Under the pieces are notes generated by a model that was not told the origin of the DNA, did no database searches, and saw nothing but the letters and a program-made list of their open reading frames with translations. A stretch of 64,000 bases of DNA from Chryseobacterium sp. KLBC 52 (lineage in GTDB: Bacteria; Bacteroidota; Bacteroidia; Flavobacteriales; Weeksellaceae). The stretch is from the NCBI RefSeq assembly GCF_003347605.1, contig NZ_QDFZ01000014.1, forward strand, positions 62,001 through 126,000. Reading direction: 5' to 3'. The position numbers were made by a program, and so were the translations under genes. Below, in pieces: positions 23,614-33,059 of the stretch. Each line of letters opens with the position of its first letter. The first letter of the stretch is position 1.

Positions 23614-26600
23614 TTACTGTGTCACTTTCATCATCGCATTTGTGATTTCAATTTCTTTTTTTCTTGAATATGTGGAATCAAAAGGTTCCATAACATTGAA
23701 TAAATACTGATAAAAAGGAGCAATCTGCCGTACATTTTCAGCTTCCTTCCCTGCTTTTTCTTTGCCCATCTGTTGAAGTCCTTTGATAAAAACACTGAAT
23801 TTCTTATCAATAGGCTCCATCGATTTTAAAAGATATGCATGGGCTTTTTCTTTCTGCCCCAAAGTCTTGTAGGCATCTGTAACGGCTGCCACAACAAGTG
23901 CATATTCCATCGGTTTAGACCTCATCTGTCTTTTCGCCATTGGTTTAAATGAAGGGGAAAGATTGTGGTAATAATCATATTCTTCAAATATTCCTTTTTT
24001 GAGCATTTCTGCCAGCTGAAGACCTTTTTGCTCTTGTCCTGCAACAATATATCCGGTAACCATCGCACTTAATGAACGCGGATCATTATATTTCTCCGCC
24101 GGAATTTCTTTTGCAGCAAGATCCAGTAATTCTAAAGCTTTGGCTTTCTGTCCATTGACAACCAATGCGGACACTGCCCTGCTGACAGACATTCTGTAGC
24201 CTAAGATATTTGACGTAGCCGTTTCATCGTAATAAATACTCTGATCTTTAAAATTTCCCCATCTGAAGTTTTTCACCACATGATAAAGAGAGTTCGCATC
24301 TACCCTTCCTTTGTCTCCATCCGGACTCTGCGGAGTATGAATAGGAACCAGTCTGTAGCTGAAACCGTCAAACTGAAGATATTCATCCAGATAAAAAATA
24401 TTTTCACTGTCATACATTCCGCCTGAAGAGAAATTGATCGCGCGTTTCCAATCGAAATTAGCCAGCATATCCAACATCATCAGATTACTTTTATAAAGCG
24501 TATTGGCTTCATAATTAATCGTGATCTGATCTACAGCTTGTGGAAGATCTGCCTGAGTAATGATCCCCGATTTCACAGCATTTTCTTTATTTACAGGAAG
24601 AATAAATTTACTCACCGGAAGAATATTGTATTTTTCATATTGTTTTTCTCCGAAATACATCTTCAGCAATTCATCTTTATCAGAAGATTTCAATTTCAGA
24701 AATTTCATAGCATCTTTCAGGGTCAGTGAATCCTGGGTCAGATATTTTCTGAATTCCTGGAAAGCAGTGTCTGGAGCCCCCTGTTCTTTCAGCATCTGGA
24801 AAAGCCCTTCCCAATCTTCTTTTTTCATCAGATATACCTGATCATTTACCCCATCTCTATATTCTTCATGCGTTAATTCACCCGGAATGCCCTTCGCATT
24901 GTAAGTTCTTCTTTTCACCTGATCAATATTCCATGGAGTGGCTAAAAGGGTAAAGTTCACCGTCTTCACATCATCCCTGAATCTTTCTGTTTCCTGAATC
25001 GCCCATACCGGAAAGGTATCATTATCACCATAAATGAAAATAATATCATCTTTCGGCAACGACCTTAACAATGAATAGGCATAATCACGGGCTGCTGTCT
25101 TCTTGCTTCTGTCATGCGAAGTGTAATTCTGAAACCCCATCATCAAAGGAATTCCTAATAAAATAGTTCCCAGAACAATGTTGGCGGCATTGGATTTAAC
25201 CTTAGACTGAATCAGCCAAAGTATAGCTCCTGCTCCCAGACCAATCCAGATGGCAAAGGCATAAAATGAACCTACCATGGCATAATCTCTTTCCCTTACT
25301 TCAAATGGCTTTACTCCGGTGTAGAAAACAATTCCCATACTTGTCAGAACAAACAGCGAAAGCGTCGCATAAAATCTTCCAAAATCTCTGTTGAGCTGGA
25401 AAAAGAAGCCGATTAATCCTAAAATTAGCGGCAAAAAGAAAAACGTTACGGTACTTTCATTTTTAAATTTGGCAGGCATATGATCCTGATCTCCCCATAA
25501 AGCATTATCAATAAAAGAAAATCCTGATATCCAGTTTCCATTGGTATTTTCCATGTGTCCCTGAAGATCATTCTGCCTTCCTACGAAGTTCCACATCAGA
25601 TATCTTACAAAGTAATATCCATTCTGAAATGATATAAAATAATCCATATTCTGAGCGAAGGATGGACGTTGCACCTTGATAAGATCATAAGGCTTCACTT
25701 TCAGATAATCTTCTGCCGTGATGGAGTCTCCTTCATATTTTGCTCTCAGTTCTTCGAAAATCCTTTTCGCTTCCGGATTGTCTGCAACATCTTCATTGTC
25801 ATAATTAAAAGTAAAATCAGGCGCTCCATATAAAGAAATATAATTGGCGGTTACCTCTTTATCTTCATTGAACATCCTCGGCATGAAGCTGATGTGAGAT
25901 TTATTGAAAACATAGTTGAATCTCTCCCCCGTTTTTCTGTAAGTTCCGGTTTTTTCATCTTTTTCGTAAATATCTCCGGTGATGTCTCTTTTGTAGCTTC
26001 CGTCTTCATCTTTTTCCAGCCCGTTTTTATCAAGAAATGCGGTATAATTCTGTCCGTAAATGGTAGGCCAGTCACCATATTGCACTCTGTTGTAATAATC
26101 TCTCATCCCAATGGCTGTATCAGGATCGTTAAGGTTCATCGGAGGATTGGCGTTGGCTCTTATCGGAATCACCAGCCAGCATGAAAACCCGATGATCATA
26201 TAGACCAGAGATAAAACAACAGTCTGATAGAGTTTTCTTTTTGTTTTTCCCGCATATTTAATCAGAAGATAACTTATGATGGTCATGAAAACAAATGCCA
26301 CAATGGTCCCTGAATGGAAAGGAAGTCCCAGCCCGTTCACGAAGAAAATTTCAAGCTTTCCAAACATGGTCATGATCAAAGGGAAAATCATCTTGAATAC
26401 GAAGGCAAGAATTCCCAGCGTAACCAAATTGGCCACTATAAAACTCTTCCACGAAAAAGTATAATTTCTGGCATAATACACCAGACATATGGCCGGAATA
26501 GCCAGCATACACATCATATGCACTCCAACGGAAAGCCCTATGATAAAGAAAATAAGAATGATCCATCTCTCGTTGTCGACTGCTTTATATTCATTTTCCC

Positions 26601-27099
26601 ATTTGGTGATGAGCCAGACCAGCAAAGCAATAAACATGGAAGCCATCGCGTATACTTCTCCCTCTACGGCTGAAAACCAGAAGGTATCTGAAAATGTAAA
26701 GCATAAAGCTCCAATCACTCCGGCAAACAGAATTGAGATTTCCTGATGTTTTGTAATTTCTTCAACATCTTTATTTAAAAGCCTTTTAAAAAAATGGGTA
26801 ATTGTCCAGAACAGAAACAGGATCGTAAATGCACTGAATAACGCCGACATCGCATTGATAACAATAGAATAATGTTCTGCATTCCCTAATGCAAAAATAC
26901 TTGCTACCGCTCCCATAATCTGGAATAAAGCAGCTCCCGGTGCATGGGTTACCTCCAGTTTCACGGCTGAAGAAATATATTCTCCGCAGTCCCAGAAACT
27001 CAAGGAATGTTCTATCGTCGAAAGATAAGTAATAAGCGCAATAGCGAAAAGGAACCATCCCAGTACGGTGTTCCATTTTTTAAAAGACCAGTTTTTCAT
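23614..27099 (-). CDS. DUF2723/GT117-family membrane glycosyltransferase-like protein
   Basis: The 1161-residue protein starts with a DUF2723 domain of about a dozen membrane helices containing SFWDCGEYISSAVKLEVTHA, the conserved acidic loop of O-mannosyltransferase-like enzymes. A large extracytoplasmic domain follows after more membrane helices (from about residue 660), with IIFIYGDNDTFPVWAIQE. The C-terminal part has TPR-like helices. The family is annotated as GT117 or protein O-mannosyltransferase-like and is widespread in Bacteroidota, where it is thought to modify exported proteins or lipids. Length and layout are normal. Donor and acceptor are unknown. Confidence 0.9.
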   Translation of the reverse strand: MKNWSFKKWNTVLGWFLFAIALITYLSTIEHSLSFWDCGEYISSAVKLEVTHAPGAALFQIMGAVASIFALGNAEHYSIVINAMSALFSAFTILFLFWTITHFFKRLLNKDVEEITKHQEISILFAGVIGALCFTFSDTFWFSAVEGEVYAMASMFIALLVWLITKWENEYKAVDNERWIILIFFIIGLSVGVHMMCMLAIPAICLVYYARNYTFSWKSFIVANLVTLGILAFVFKMIFPLIMTMFGKLEIFFVNGLGLPFHSGTIVAFVFMTIISYLLIKYAGKTKRKLYQTVVLSLVYMIIGFSCWLVIPIRANANPPMNLNDPDTAIGMRDYYNRVQYGDWPTIYGQNYTAFLDKNGLEKDEDGSYKRDITGDIYEKDEKTGTYRKTGERFNYVFNKSHISFMPRMFNEDKEVTANYISLYGAPDFTFNYDNEDVADNPEAKRIFEELRAKYEGDSITAEDYLKVKPYDLIKVQRPSFAQNMDYFISFQNGYYFVRYLMWNFVGRQNDLQGHMENTNGNWISGFSFIDNALWGDQDHMPAKFKNESTVTFFFLPLILGLIGFFFQLNRDFGRFYATLSLFVLTSMGIVFYTGVKPFEVRERDYAMVGSFYAFAIWIGLGAGAILWLIQSKVKSNAANIVLGTILLGIPLMMGFQNYTSHDRSKKTAARDYAYSLLRSLPKDDIIFIYGDNDTFPVWAIQETERFRDDVKTVNFTLLATPWNIDQVKRRTYNAKGIPGELTHEEYRDGVNDQVYLMKKEDWEGLFQMLKEQGAPDTAFQEFRKYLTQDSLTLKDAMKFLKLKSSDKDELLKMYFGEKQYEKYNILPVSKFILPVNKENAVKSGIITQADLPQAVDQITINYEANTLYKSNLMMLDMLANFDWKRAINFSSGGMYDSENIFYLDEYLQFDGFSYRLVPIHTPQSPDGDKGRVDANSLYHVVKNFRWGNFKDQSIYYDETATSNILGYRMSVSRAVSALVVNGQKAKALELLDLAAKEIPAEKYNDPRSLSAMVTGYIVAGQEQKGLQLAEMLKKGIFEEYDYYHNLSPSFKPMAKRQMRSKPMEYALVVAAVTDAYKTLGQKEKAHAYLLKSMEPIDKKFSVFIKGLQQMGKEKAGKEAENVRQIAPFYQYLFNVMEPFDSTYSRKKEIEITNAMMKVTQ

Positions 27100-27162
27100 A
27101 TCATATTTTCCAATATGTATATGACAACTGGAGAAAAGGGTTTATTACATGAATTGTGAAAT

Positions 27163-27723
27163 TTATTCTTTATTTTTCAATTTCAACTTTGGAAAACCTT
27201 TATCTATAGGTTCAAAATACTTTTTAATGCTATTATATTTGTATTTTGAAGTCAGTAGTTCTTCAGTTTTTTCTGAAATCCTTTCATCATGTAAAGTCAG
27301 TAGATTATTTTCAAACTCATATTTTCCAAAATAATGCCGGCTTTCACCATGCCAGTATTCATTGATCCTGTAGGTTTTGTCTTTGTATAATTTAATTTCA
27401 TATCCATTAGATTTCAACTGTGGGTCAGGAGAAATATAACCTGAATATTTTACTTCCTTTTCGGATTGAACACTATTCAAATAAAGGTTTATTCCAAAAA
27501 AAGCAACTAAAAAAATCAATAATAAATTTGTGACTTTATGCTTCTCTTTATTTTTTGATTCATAAATATAAATCAGAATAAAATTGACAAATATGAGCCC
27601 TGTTACTAAAGGAAGAATAATGATGTTAGAATTTGACGCCGTAAAATCATAATAGGTATGAGTATAATGAATAAGAAGTAAGAAAAGTAAAATTACAGTT
27701 CCATATTTAATTAACACTTTCAT
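27163..27723 (-). CDS. Hypothetical membrane protein
   Basis: The 186-residue product has three hydrophobic segments in its first 90 residues (about 6-22, 33-54 and 66-83). A C-terminal soluble part follows, with KLYKDKTYRINEYWHGESRH and a strand-rich pattern. I do not recognise the family. The gene lies 64 bases upstream of the GT117 gene in the direction of transcription and 22 bases after the SDR stop codon, so it could be co-transcribed with both. It has no catalytic motif that I can see. Confidence 0.65.
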   Translation of the reverse strand: MKVLIKYGTVILLFLLLIHYTHTYYDFTASNSNIIILPLVTGLIFVNFILIYIYESKNKEKHKVTNLLLIFLVAFFGINLYLNSVQSEKEVKYSGYISPDPQLKSNGYEIKLYKDKTYRINEYWHGESRHYFGKYEFENNLLTLHDERISEKTEELLTSKYKYNSIKKYFEPIDKGFPKLKLKNKE

Positions 27724-27744
27724 GTCACATTCTCATCAATCGGG

Positions 27745-28533
27745 TTAATACGTATTATTCAATCCTCCATCCAAAGGAATACTTGTTCCGGTAAGATAAT
27801 TTGAATATTCCGAAGCCAGAAAAGCCACCAGATGGCCATATTCCTCAGGCTGTCCGAATCTTTTCATCGGAATTTTATTTTCCCTCGCCTTTTTTATTTC
27901 TTCTTCTTTTGCACCAGTTTGCTGGGCCTCATGAGCTACCAGTTTTTGAATTCTTTCCGTATCAAAATATCCGGTTAAGACATTATTTACTGTGATATTA
28001 TGCTGTGCAATTTCATTGGAAAGGGTTTTTGCCCAAGCGATTACTGCAGAACGGATAGAATTGGACAAGGCCAGATTTCCAATCGGTTCTTTTACTGAAA
28101 GCGATGAAACATTGATGATTCTTCCTTTTTTCTGTTGAATCATATGCGGTAAAGCCAATAATGTTGTTTCGCAAACAGTTTTAAAGAGAAGGTCAAATGC
28201 TTTCTGATAATCATCTGCATTTTTATCCAGTGCTAAACCAGGTTCCGGACCATTGGTATTATTCACCAGAATATCTATCGAATAATCATTAAAAAATCCT
28301 GCTATAATTGTCTTATAACTTTCAAAATCTGAAAAATCTGCAACCAGGTATCCATGTTTCTGATCAGGATTGATGACCGGTAGCGCATCAACGAAGTCTT
28401 TAAGTTTTGTTTCATTGCGGGACATAACGGTAACATTAGCGCCACATTTTGCCAGTTCAATGGCAATTCCGGCACCGATTCCCTGGGTTGCTCCCCCTAC
28501 TAAAGCATTTTTTGAAAAAAGTTGAATATTCAT
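27745..28533 (-). CDS. SDR-family oxidoreductase
   Basis: The 262-residue protein is a classical short-chain dehydrogenase/reductase. The nucleotide motif GGATQGIGAG is near residues 12-21, NNTNGPEPG replaces the usual NNAG, and a Ser sits in INVSSLSVKEPIG. LDGGLNN closes the protein. The expected YxxxK is not obvious: the matching helix reads LALSNSIRSAVIAWAKTL, with Ser in place of Tyr. A changed active site or a related non-classical subgroup is therefore possible. The start at 28533 is the ATG just before the Rossmann strand. The substrate is unknown. Confidence 0.85.
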   Translation of the reverse strand: MNIQLFSKNALVGGATQGIGAGIAIELAKCGANVTVMSRNETKLKDFVDALPVINPDQKHGYLVADFSDFESYKTIIAGFFNDYSIDILVNNTNGPEPGLALDKNADDYQKAFDLLFKTVCETTLLALPHMIQQKKGRIINVSSLSVKEPIGNLALSNSIRSAVIAWAKTLSNEIAQHNITVNNVLTGYFDTERIQKLVAHEAQQTGAKEEEIKKARENKIPMKRFGQPEEYGHLVAFLASEYSNYLTGTSIPLDGGLNNTY

Positions 28534-28574
28534 ATGATCTTTGGATATACAAATTGGTATAGGATAAATGTAAG

Positions 28575-28605
28575 AAAAAACCTCCAACTTATATTTTGAA
28601 GGTTT
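28575..28605 (-). terminator. Terminator of the RidA-like gene
   Basis: On the minus strand AAACCTTCAA pairs with TTGGAGGTTT (one G-U pair) and is followed by a T run. It lies between the RidA-like and SDR genes, suggesting separate transcripts. Confidence 0.7.
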
Positions 28606-28629
28606 ATTTTTTTAAGGGTTATTTCTCAT

Positions 28630-29019
28630 TTATTTTACAACTGTAGCCTCAAGTTCTACTTTTAAAGTTTCAAACAAACCTTTTACTTCAAGCATTGTTA
28701 CAGCCTGCTGAATCTGATGTCTGGCAATCCATTCCTGAAGAATAGGAAAATGAGGCCATAGCTCTTCGGTAGAAGTTGTGTAGATATTTAATCTTACAAT
28801 ACCGTTACATTCAAAGCCTGCTGAACGGATCACTTCTTCCAGATTGGCAATAGCCTGTTCCAGTTGTGATTTCATATCCTGAGTACTGGATGTTCCATCA
28901 GGATCAATAGCTGCCTGTCCCGAGCAATATAAAGTACTTTGCACATTTTTTACCTCTACCGCCTGTGAATAGCTTCTTTCATTCTGCCATTTCCAAGGAT
29001 TAACCGTTCTTTTTTCCAT
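28630..29019 (-). CDS. RidA (YjgF/YER057c) family protein
   Basis: The 129-residue product has the chorismate-mutase-like RidA fold with SQAVEVKNVQSTLYCSGQ, a central ANLEEVIRSAG helix and VRLNIYTTS. RidA proteins hydrolyse reactive enamine or imine intermediates. The catalytic Arg normally found in a PARxxVEV-like motif is replaced here: the matching segment reads HQIQQAVTMLEV. It may therefore belong to a Rid subgroup without imine deaminase activity. The start at 29019 fits the family. A Crp-family regulator gene lies 96 bases upstream on the same strand. Confidence 0.85.
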   Translation of the reverse strand: MEKRTVNPWKWQNERSYSQAVEVKNVQSTLYCSGQAAIDPDGTSSTQDMKSQLEQAIANLEEVIRSAGFECNGIVRLNIYTTSTEELWPHFPILQEWIARHQIQQAVTMLEVKGLFETLKVELEATVVK

Positions 29020-29115
29020 TGTTTTGAATTTAGAATTACCATACAAAATTGCAGAACTGAGGCTTCAAATCCGTGTGATCCGGATCACAATTATTCTGTG
29101 AGTGTCATCACAATT

Positions 29116-29679
29116 CTATAGAGGCAGGCGGCTCAATGTTTCTCTGGATACACCTAAATAAGCAGCCAGAAGAGATTTTGGAACCCGTTGAACCAGCGAA
29201 GGATATTTTTTCAAAAGCTGGTCATACCTTTCCTTTATTCCGGTTGTCATCATGGAAACGGTACGCTGCTGCGCTGTAATAAAACCCATATAGGCTTTTT
29301 CAAGAAAGAAATGTTCCAGTTTCGGAAGCTGTGCACAGAGTTTTTTATAATCATCCAGCTTAATGCATAAGACTTCTGTATCTTCAATGCACTCCAAAGA
29401 CATGGTTGCTGTGGCCTGCTGATAGTAAGCTGGAAAGTCTGTTTCCCACCAGTCTTCCATGGCAAATCCTATAATATGTTCTTTTCCTGTTTCGTCTGTA
29501 TAAACGAGCTTCAAAAGACCTTTCAATACAAAATAGTTGTAAGGAACAGTTTCTCCTTCCTGTATTAAAAACTGATGTTTCTTATATTTTTTATAGGTAA
29601 AACAGGATGATATGAACTCAAATTCATCATCGTTAAGGGGAATTATTTTTTCGATGTGTGTTCTTAGCTGTTGCATCAT
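29116..29679 (-). CDS. Crp/Fnr-family transcriptional regulator
   Basis: The 187-residue protein has an N-terminal cyclic-nucleotide-binding-like beta-roll with FLIQEGETVPYNYFVLKGL. A dimerisation helix follows, then a shortened C-terminal helix-turn-helix with KSLLAAYLGVSRETLSRL, ending four residues later. Residues typical of cAMP binding are not obvious, so the ligand is unknown. This compact form is common in Bacteroidota and often controls an adjacent small enzyme gene; here that would be the RidA-like gene. Confidence 0.9.
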   Translation of the reverse strand: MMQQLRTHIEKIIPLNDDEFEFISSCFTYKKYKKHQFLIQEGETVPYNYFVLKGLLKLVYTDETGKEHIIGFAMEDWWETDFPAYYQQATATMSLECIEDTEVLCIKLDDYKKLCAQLPKLEHFFLEKAYMGFITAQQRTVSMMTTGIKERYDQLLKKYPSLVQRVPKSLLAAYLGVSRETLSRLPL

Positions 29680-29717
29680 ATTCTGTTTCTTATGATTTAA
29701 AAATACGATTTAAATAG

Positions 29718-30320
29718 CTAAGGATTTTGTTTTAAAAGCTGATCAATCTGTTTATAAAATGAATCTTTACTATAATCTGCCAATCCTTTATGATGCAGAC
29801 GGATCTCTCCTTTTTTATCTAATACAACAGTCGTTGGCAATGAACCACTATACAATACATCGGGGATATTTCCAGCCGGTGTAAGAAAAGGAATGGTAAA
29901 GCCTTTTTCTTTTAAATAAGATTTTCCAGGAGCAGGAGTATCATCAAGATTTACAGTAAGAAATACCACATCCGGATTGTTTTTGTACCGATCATACAGT
30001 TTCTGAACAGACGGAAACTCGGCACGACACGGAGGACACCAGGAGGCCCAAAAATTAATGAATACCACTTTATTCTGTAATGCAGAAGCATCTATAATCT
30101 TTCCATCCTCACTTTTCAGCATCAATCCGGCATAGGAAACCTTAGCAGCATTATTCCGGGTTTCTTTGGGTTCTGATATACTGGAATTGAGAATTCCTGT
30201 GGAAGCCACCTGCCTCATCAGCCATGCCTTTGCATCTTTATTCACCAAAATGATAATAAACAATACTGTAAGTACTGCTGTAGAGGCATTTTTTCTTAGC
30301 CAGATTTTCAGATTTTCCAT
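29718..30320 (-). CDS. TlpA-like thiol-disulfide oxidoreductase
   Basis: The 200-residue protein has an N-terminal membrane anchor (about 11-27) followed by a periplasmic thioredoxin fold. The active site WCPPC is at 94-98 in FINFWASWCPPCRAEFP, and a GSLPTTVVLDKKGEIRL segment contains the cis-Pro. TlpA/ResA proteins reduce disulfides in the periplasm, for example in cytochrome c maturation. The start at 30320 places the charged residues directly before the anchor. It lies 38 bases upstream of the Crp-type gene on the same strand. Confidence 0.92.
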   Translation of the reverse strand: MENLKIWLRKNASTAVLTVLFIIILVNKDAKAWLMRQVASTGILNSSISEPKETRNNAAKVSYAGLMLKSEDGKIIDASALQNKVVFINFWASWCPPCRAEFPSVQKLYDRYKNNPDVVFLTVNLDDTPAPGKSYLKEKGFTIPFLTPAGNIPDVLYSGSLPTTVVLDKKGEIRLHHKGLADYSKDSFYKQIDQLLKQNP

Positions 30321-30725
30321 ATTCTCCTGCTTAATTCCCAGCCAATATAGGATTAATATTTTGATCAAAAGACAGGAAAGATTGTTTTTAAAACAAAATT
30401 CCCTTACATCTCAGGATTCTAGCAGTATTACACTGAAAACTTCACGTTAACAGTAATAAAATTCGCTTAACACCCGTTAATAATTTATTTTTCAACAAAA
30501 ACAACAGAAAAACAACAATAAATCAATATACAATGCATAATATTATTGTTTATGTAACCATCTTATTTTATCCTTGCTTTTACCATTTCCGGAAAGCTGT
30601 TTTTTCACCGGATTTATTTCATAATTAAATTGTTACGTGTAACAAATCCCCTATTCATCTCACTAATCATACATCAATTAAACATTAATTCCTATACAAG
30701 AGATCTACTACTTTAAAATAAACTA
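30321..30725. other. Intergenic region between divergent tlpA-like and TonB receptor genes
   Basis: This 405-base region should carry promoters for both directions. Its main feature is the perfect palindrome at 30630-30645. I see no small gene or terminator in it. Confidence 0.5.
30630..30645. promoter_or_regulatory. Palindromic operator candidate upstream of the TonB receptor
   Basis: TTGTTAC and GTAACAA are perfect inverted arms around a GT centre. The site lies 80 bases before the receptor start codon, where a dimeric regulator could act. Confidence 0.4.
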
Positions 30726-33056
30726 ATGCAAACATCCTTTTTAAAAATCACCGCGGCCACCGCTGCGCTCTGTTTCAGTACCCTGGCAATCGCCCAGCAA
30801 ACGTATTCCGTAAGTGGAACCGTGAAAGACAAAAAAAACGGTGAACTGCTCATCGGAGTCTCTGTAAAAGTAAGTGAAGATCCTACCATCAATGTTGTAG
30901 CCAATGAGTATGGATTTTACTCACTTTCCCTACCTGAAGGAAATTATACCCTGATTATTTCCTACCCTGGATATCAGGATTTCGAACAGCAGATCAAAGT
31001 AGATCAGAATATAAAAGTTGATCTCCCTCTACTTCCTGCAGAAACTGTAGCAAAAGCAATTGATGAGGTGGTGATAACCGGCATTAAAAAGGATAAAAAC
31101 CTGACTTCGGCTCAAATGGGAGCAGAAACGTTAAGCATTAAAAATATAGAAAAACTTCCTGTCCTGTTTGGAGAAAAGGATGTAATGAAAACCATTCAGC
31201 TTTTACCAGGTATTAAAAGCAGTGGTGAAGGAAGCAGCGGGTTCAGTGTAAGAGGTGGTGCTACCGACCAGAACCTGATCTTACTGGATGAAGCTCCGGT
31301 TTATAACGCCTCTCACCTACTTGGTTTTTTCAGTACATTCAACAGTGATGCCCTGAAAGATGCGAGCATTATTAAAGGGAACAGCCCCGCACAATACGGA
31401 GGCCGCCTTTCTTCTGTATTAGATGTTAAAATGAAAGACGGAAACAACAAAGATTATAACGTCAACGGAGGCATCGGGCTTATCAGCAGCAGATTGAGTG
31501 TGGAAGGCCCTATTCAGAAGGAAAAATCTTCATTCATTGTTTCGGGGAGAAGAACGTACGCGGATTTGTTCCTTAAAACCAACAAAGATTATAAAGACAA
31601 CAAATTATATTTCTATGATCTGAACCTGAAAGCCAATTATCAGATCAATGAAAACAACCGTATTTACTTGTCCGGATATTTTGGAAGAGATGTTCTGGGA
31701 TTGGGAGATACTTTCAATACAGACTGGGGAAATACTACTGCAACCTTGAGATGGAACAGCATTATCAGCAGTAAGCTATTCTCCAATACTTCATTCATCT
31801 ACAGTAATTATGATTATAAAATCAGTCTGAAAAATGATGATACCGTATTTGATTTAAATTCAAAAATCCGTGACTGGAATCTTAAGCAGGACTTTACCTG
31901 GTTTGCAGGAAACAAACATTCTGTACGTTTTGGTCTGCAGTCTATTTATCATACCCTTACTCCGAGCAGTGCTTCCGGAACTACAGTGAGCAGCTTTGCA
32001 AGAAATCCGAGATATTCATGGGAGAATGCAGTTTATATCAATGATGATTATAAAGCAACAGAAAAGCTAACGATTAATTATGGAGCAAGACTCTCCATGT
32101 TCAGCGTATTGGGAGGTGATACATTCAATACTTACGAGAATGGGGTGCTCACCGACAGTAAATTCTTAGAAAAAGGAAAATTCGGGAAAACCTATGTGAA
32201 TATTGAGCCACGTATTAGCGCCAACTACCGTATCAACGAAGTCAGCAGTGTGAAAGGAGGTTATTCCAGAAATACCCAGAATCTTCACCTTCTGAGCAAC
32301 AGCAACAGTGGAAATCCTACCGACCAGTGGATAGGAAGCAGCTACACGGTAAAACCGGAAATTGCAGATCAGATCAGTCTTGGTTACAGCAGAAATTTCA
32401 ACAATAACAATTATGAACTGAATGCTGAAATTTATTATAAAGACATGAAAAACCAGATCGACTTCAAAAACGGGGCTCAAATAGGTTTTGATACCGGAGC
32501 GGATGTAGAAAGTGAACTGCTATTCGGAAAAGGAAGAGCTTACGGATTGGAGCTTATTGCCAAAAAGAAAAGTGGAAAACTGACAGGATGGATTTCCTAT
32601 ACCCTTTCCAAAACAGAAAGAAAGATTGACGGAATCAATAATAACGAATGGTACAACGCCAGAATGGATAAAACCCATGACCTTTCTATCGTTGCCACCT
32701 ATCAGCTTAATCCGAAATGGAGTTTTTCAGGACTATTTGTTTACAGCACAGGAAATGCCGTTACTTTCCCTACCGGAAAATATGAGCTGAACGGGCAAAC
32801 CATATTCCAGTACAGTAATAGAAATGCAGACAGAATGCCGGCCTATCACAGAATGGATCTGAGTGCAACTTATGAACCAAGTACCAATAAACGATTCCGT
32901 GGTTCATGGACATTTGGTATTTACAACCTGTATGGTAGAGAAAATGCCTATACCATCAATTTTGAAGACAATCCTGACCGTCCCGGAACAACCCGTGCGA
33001 TGCAGACCTCTTTATTCCGTTGGGTACCCAATATCACTTATAATTTCAAATTCTAA
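30726..33056 (+). CDS. TonB-dependent receptor with carboxypeptidase-like regulatory domain
   Basis: The 776-residue precursor has a signal peptide ending near AIAQQ and a CarboxypepD_reg-like domain (about 28-110, YSVSGTVKDKKNGELLIGVS). A TonB plug domain (about 120-250) contains SSGFSVRGGATDQNLILLDE, and an outer-membrane beta-barrel ends in an aromatic residue (YNFKF). It should import a nutrient across the outer membrane with TonB energy. The DUF4249 lipoprotein gene starts three bases after its stop codon and probably forms a complex with it. This differs from the SusC/SusD type: no SusD is present and the receptor is smaller than SusC. Confidence 0.94.
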   Translation: MQTSFLKITAATAALCFSTLAIAQQTYSVSGTVKDKKNGELLIGVSVKVSEDPTINVVANEYGFYSLSLPEGNYTLIISYPGYQDFEQQIKVDQNIKVDLPLLPAETVAKAIDEVVITGIKKDKNLTSAQMGAETLSIKNIEKLPVLFGEKDVMKTIQLLPGIKSSGEGSSGFSVRGGATDQNLILLDEAPVYNASHLLGFFSTFNSDALKDASIIKGNSPAQYGGRLSSVLDVKMKDGNNKDYNVNGGIGLISSRLSVEGPIQKEKSSFIVSGRRTYADLFLKTNKDYKDNKLYFYDLNLKANYQINENNRIYLSGYFGRDVLGLGDTFNTDWGNTTATLRWNSIISSKLFSNTSFIYSNYDYKISLKNDDTVFDLNSKIRDWNLKQDFTWFAGNKHSVRFGLQSIYHTLTPSSASGTTVSSFARNPRYSWENAVYINDDYKATEKLTINYGARLSMFSVLGGDTFNTYENGVLTDSKFLEKGKFGKTYVNIEPRISANYRINEVSSVKGGYSRNTQNLHLLSNSNSGNPTDQWIGSSYTVKPEIADQISLGYSRNFNNNNYELNAEIYYKDMKNQIDFKNGAQIGFDTGADVESELLFGKGRAYGLELIAKKKSGKLTGWISYTLSKTERKIDGINNNEWYNARMDKTHDLSIVATYQLNPKWSFSGLFVYSTGNAVTFPTGKYELNGQTIFQYSNRNADRMPAYHRMDLSATYEPSTNKRFRGSWTFGIYNLYGRENAYTINFEDNPDRPGTTRAMQTSLFRWVPNITYNFKF

Positions 33057-33059
33057 ATC

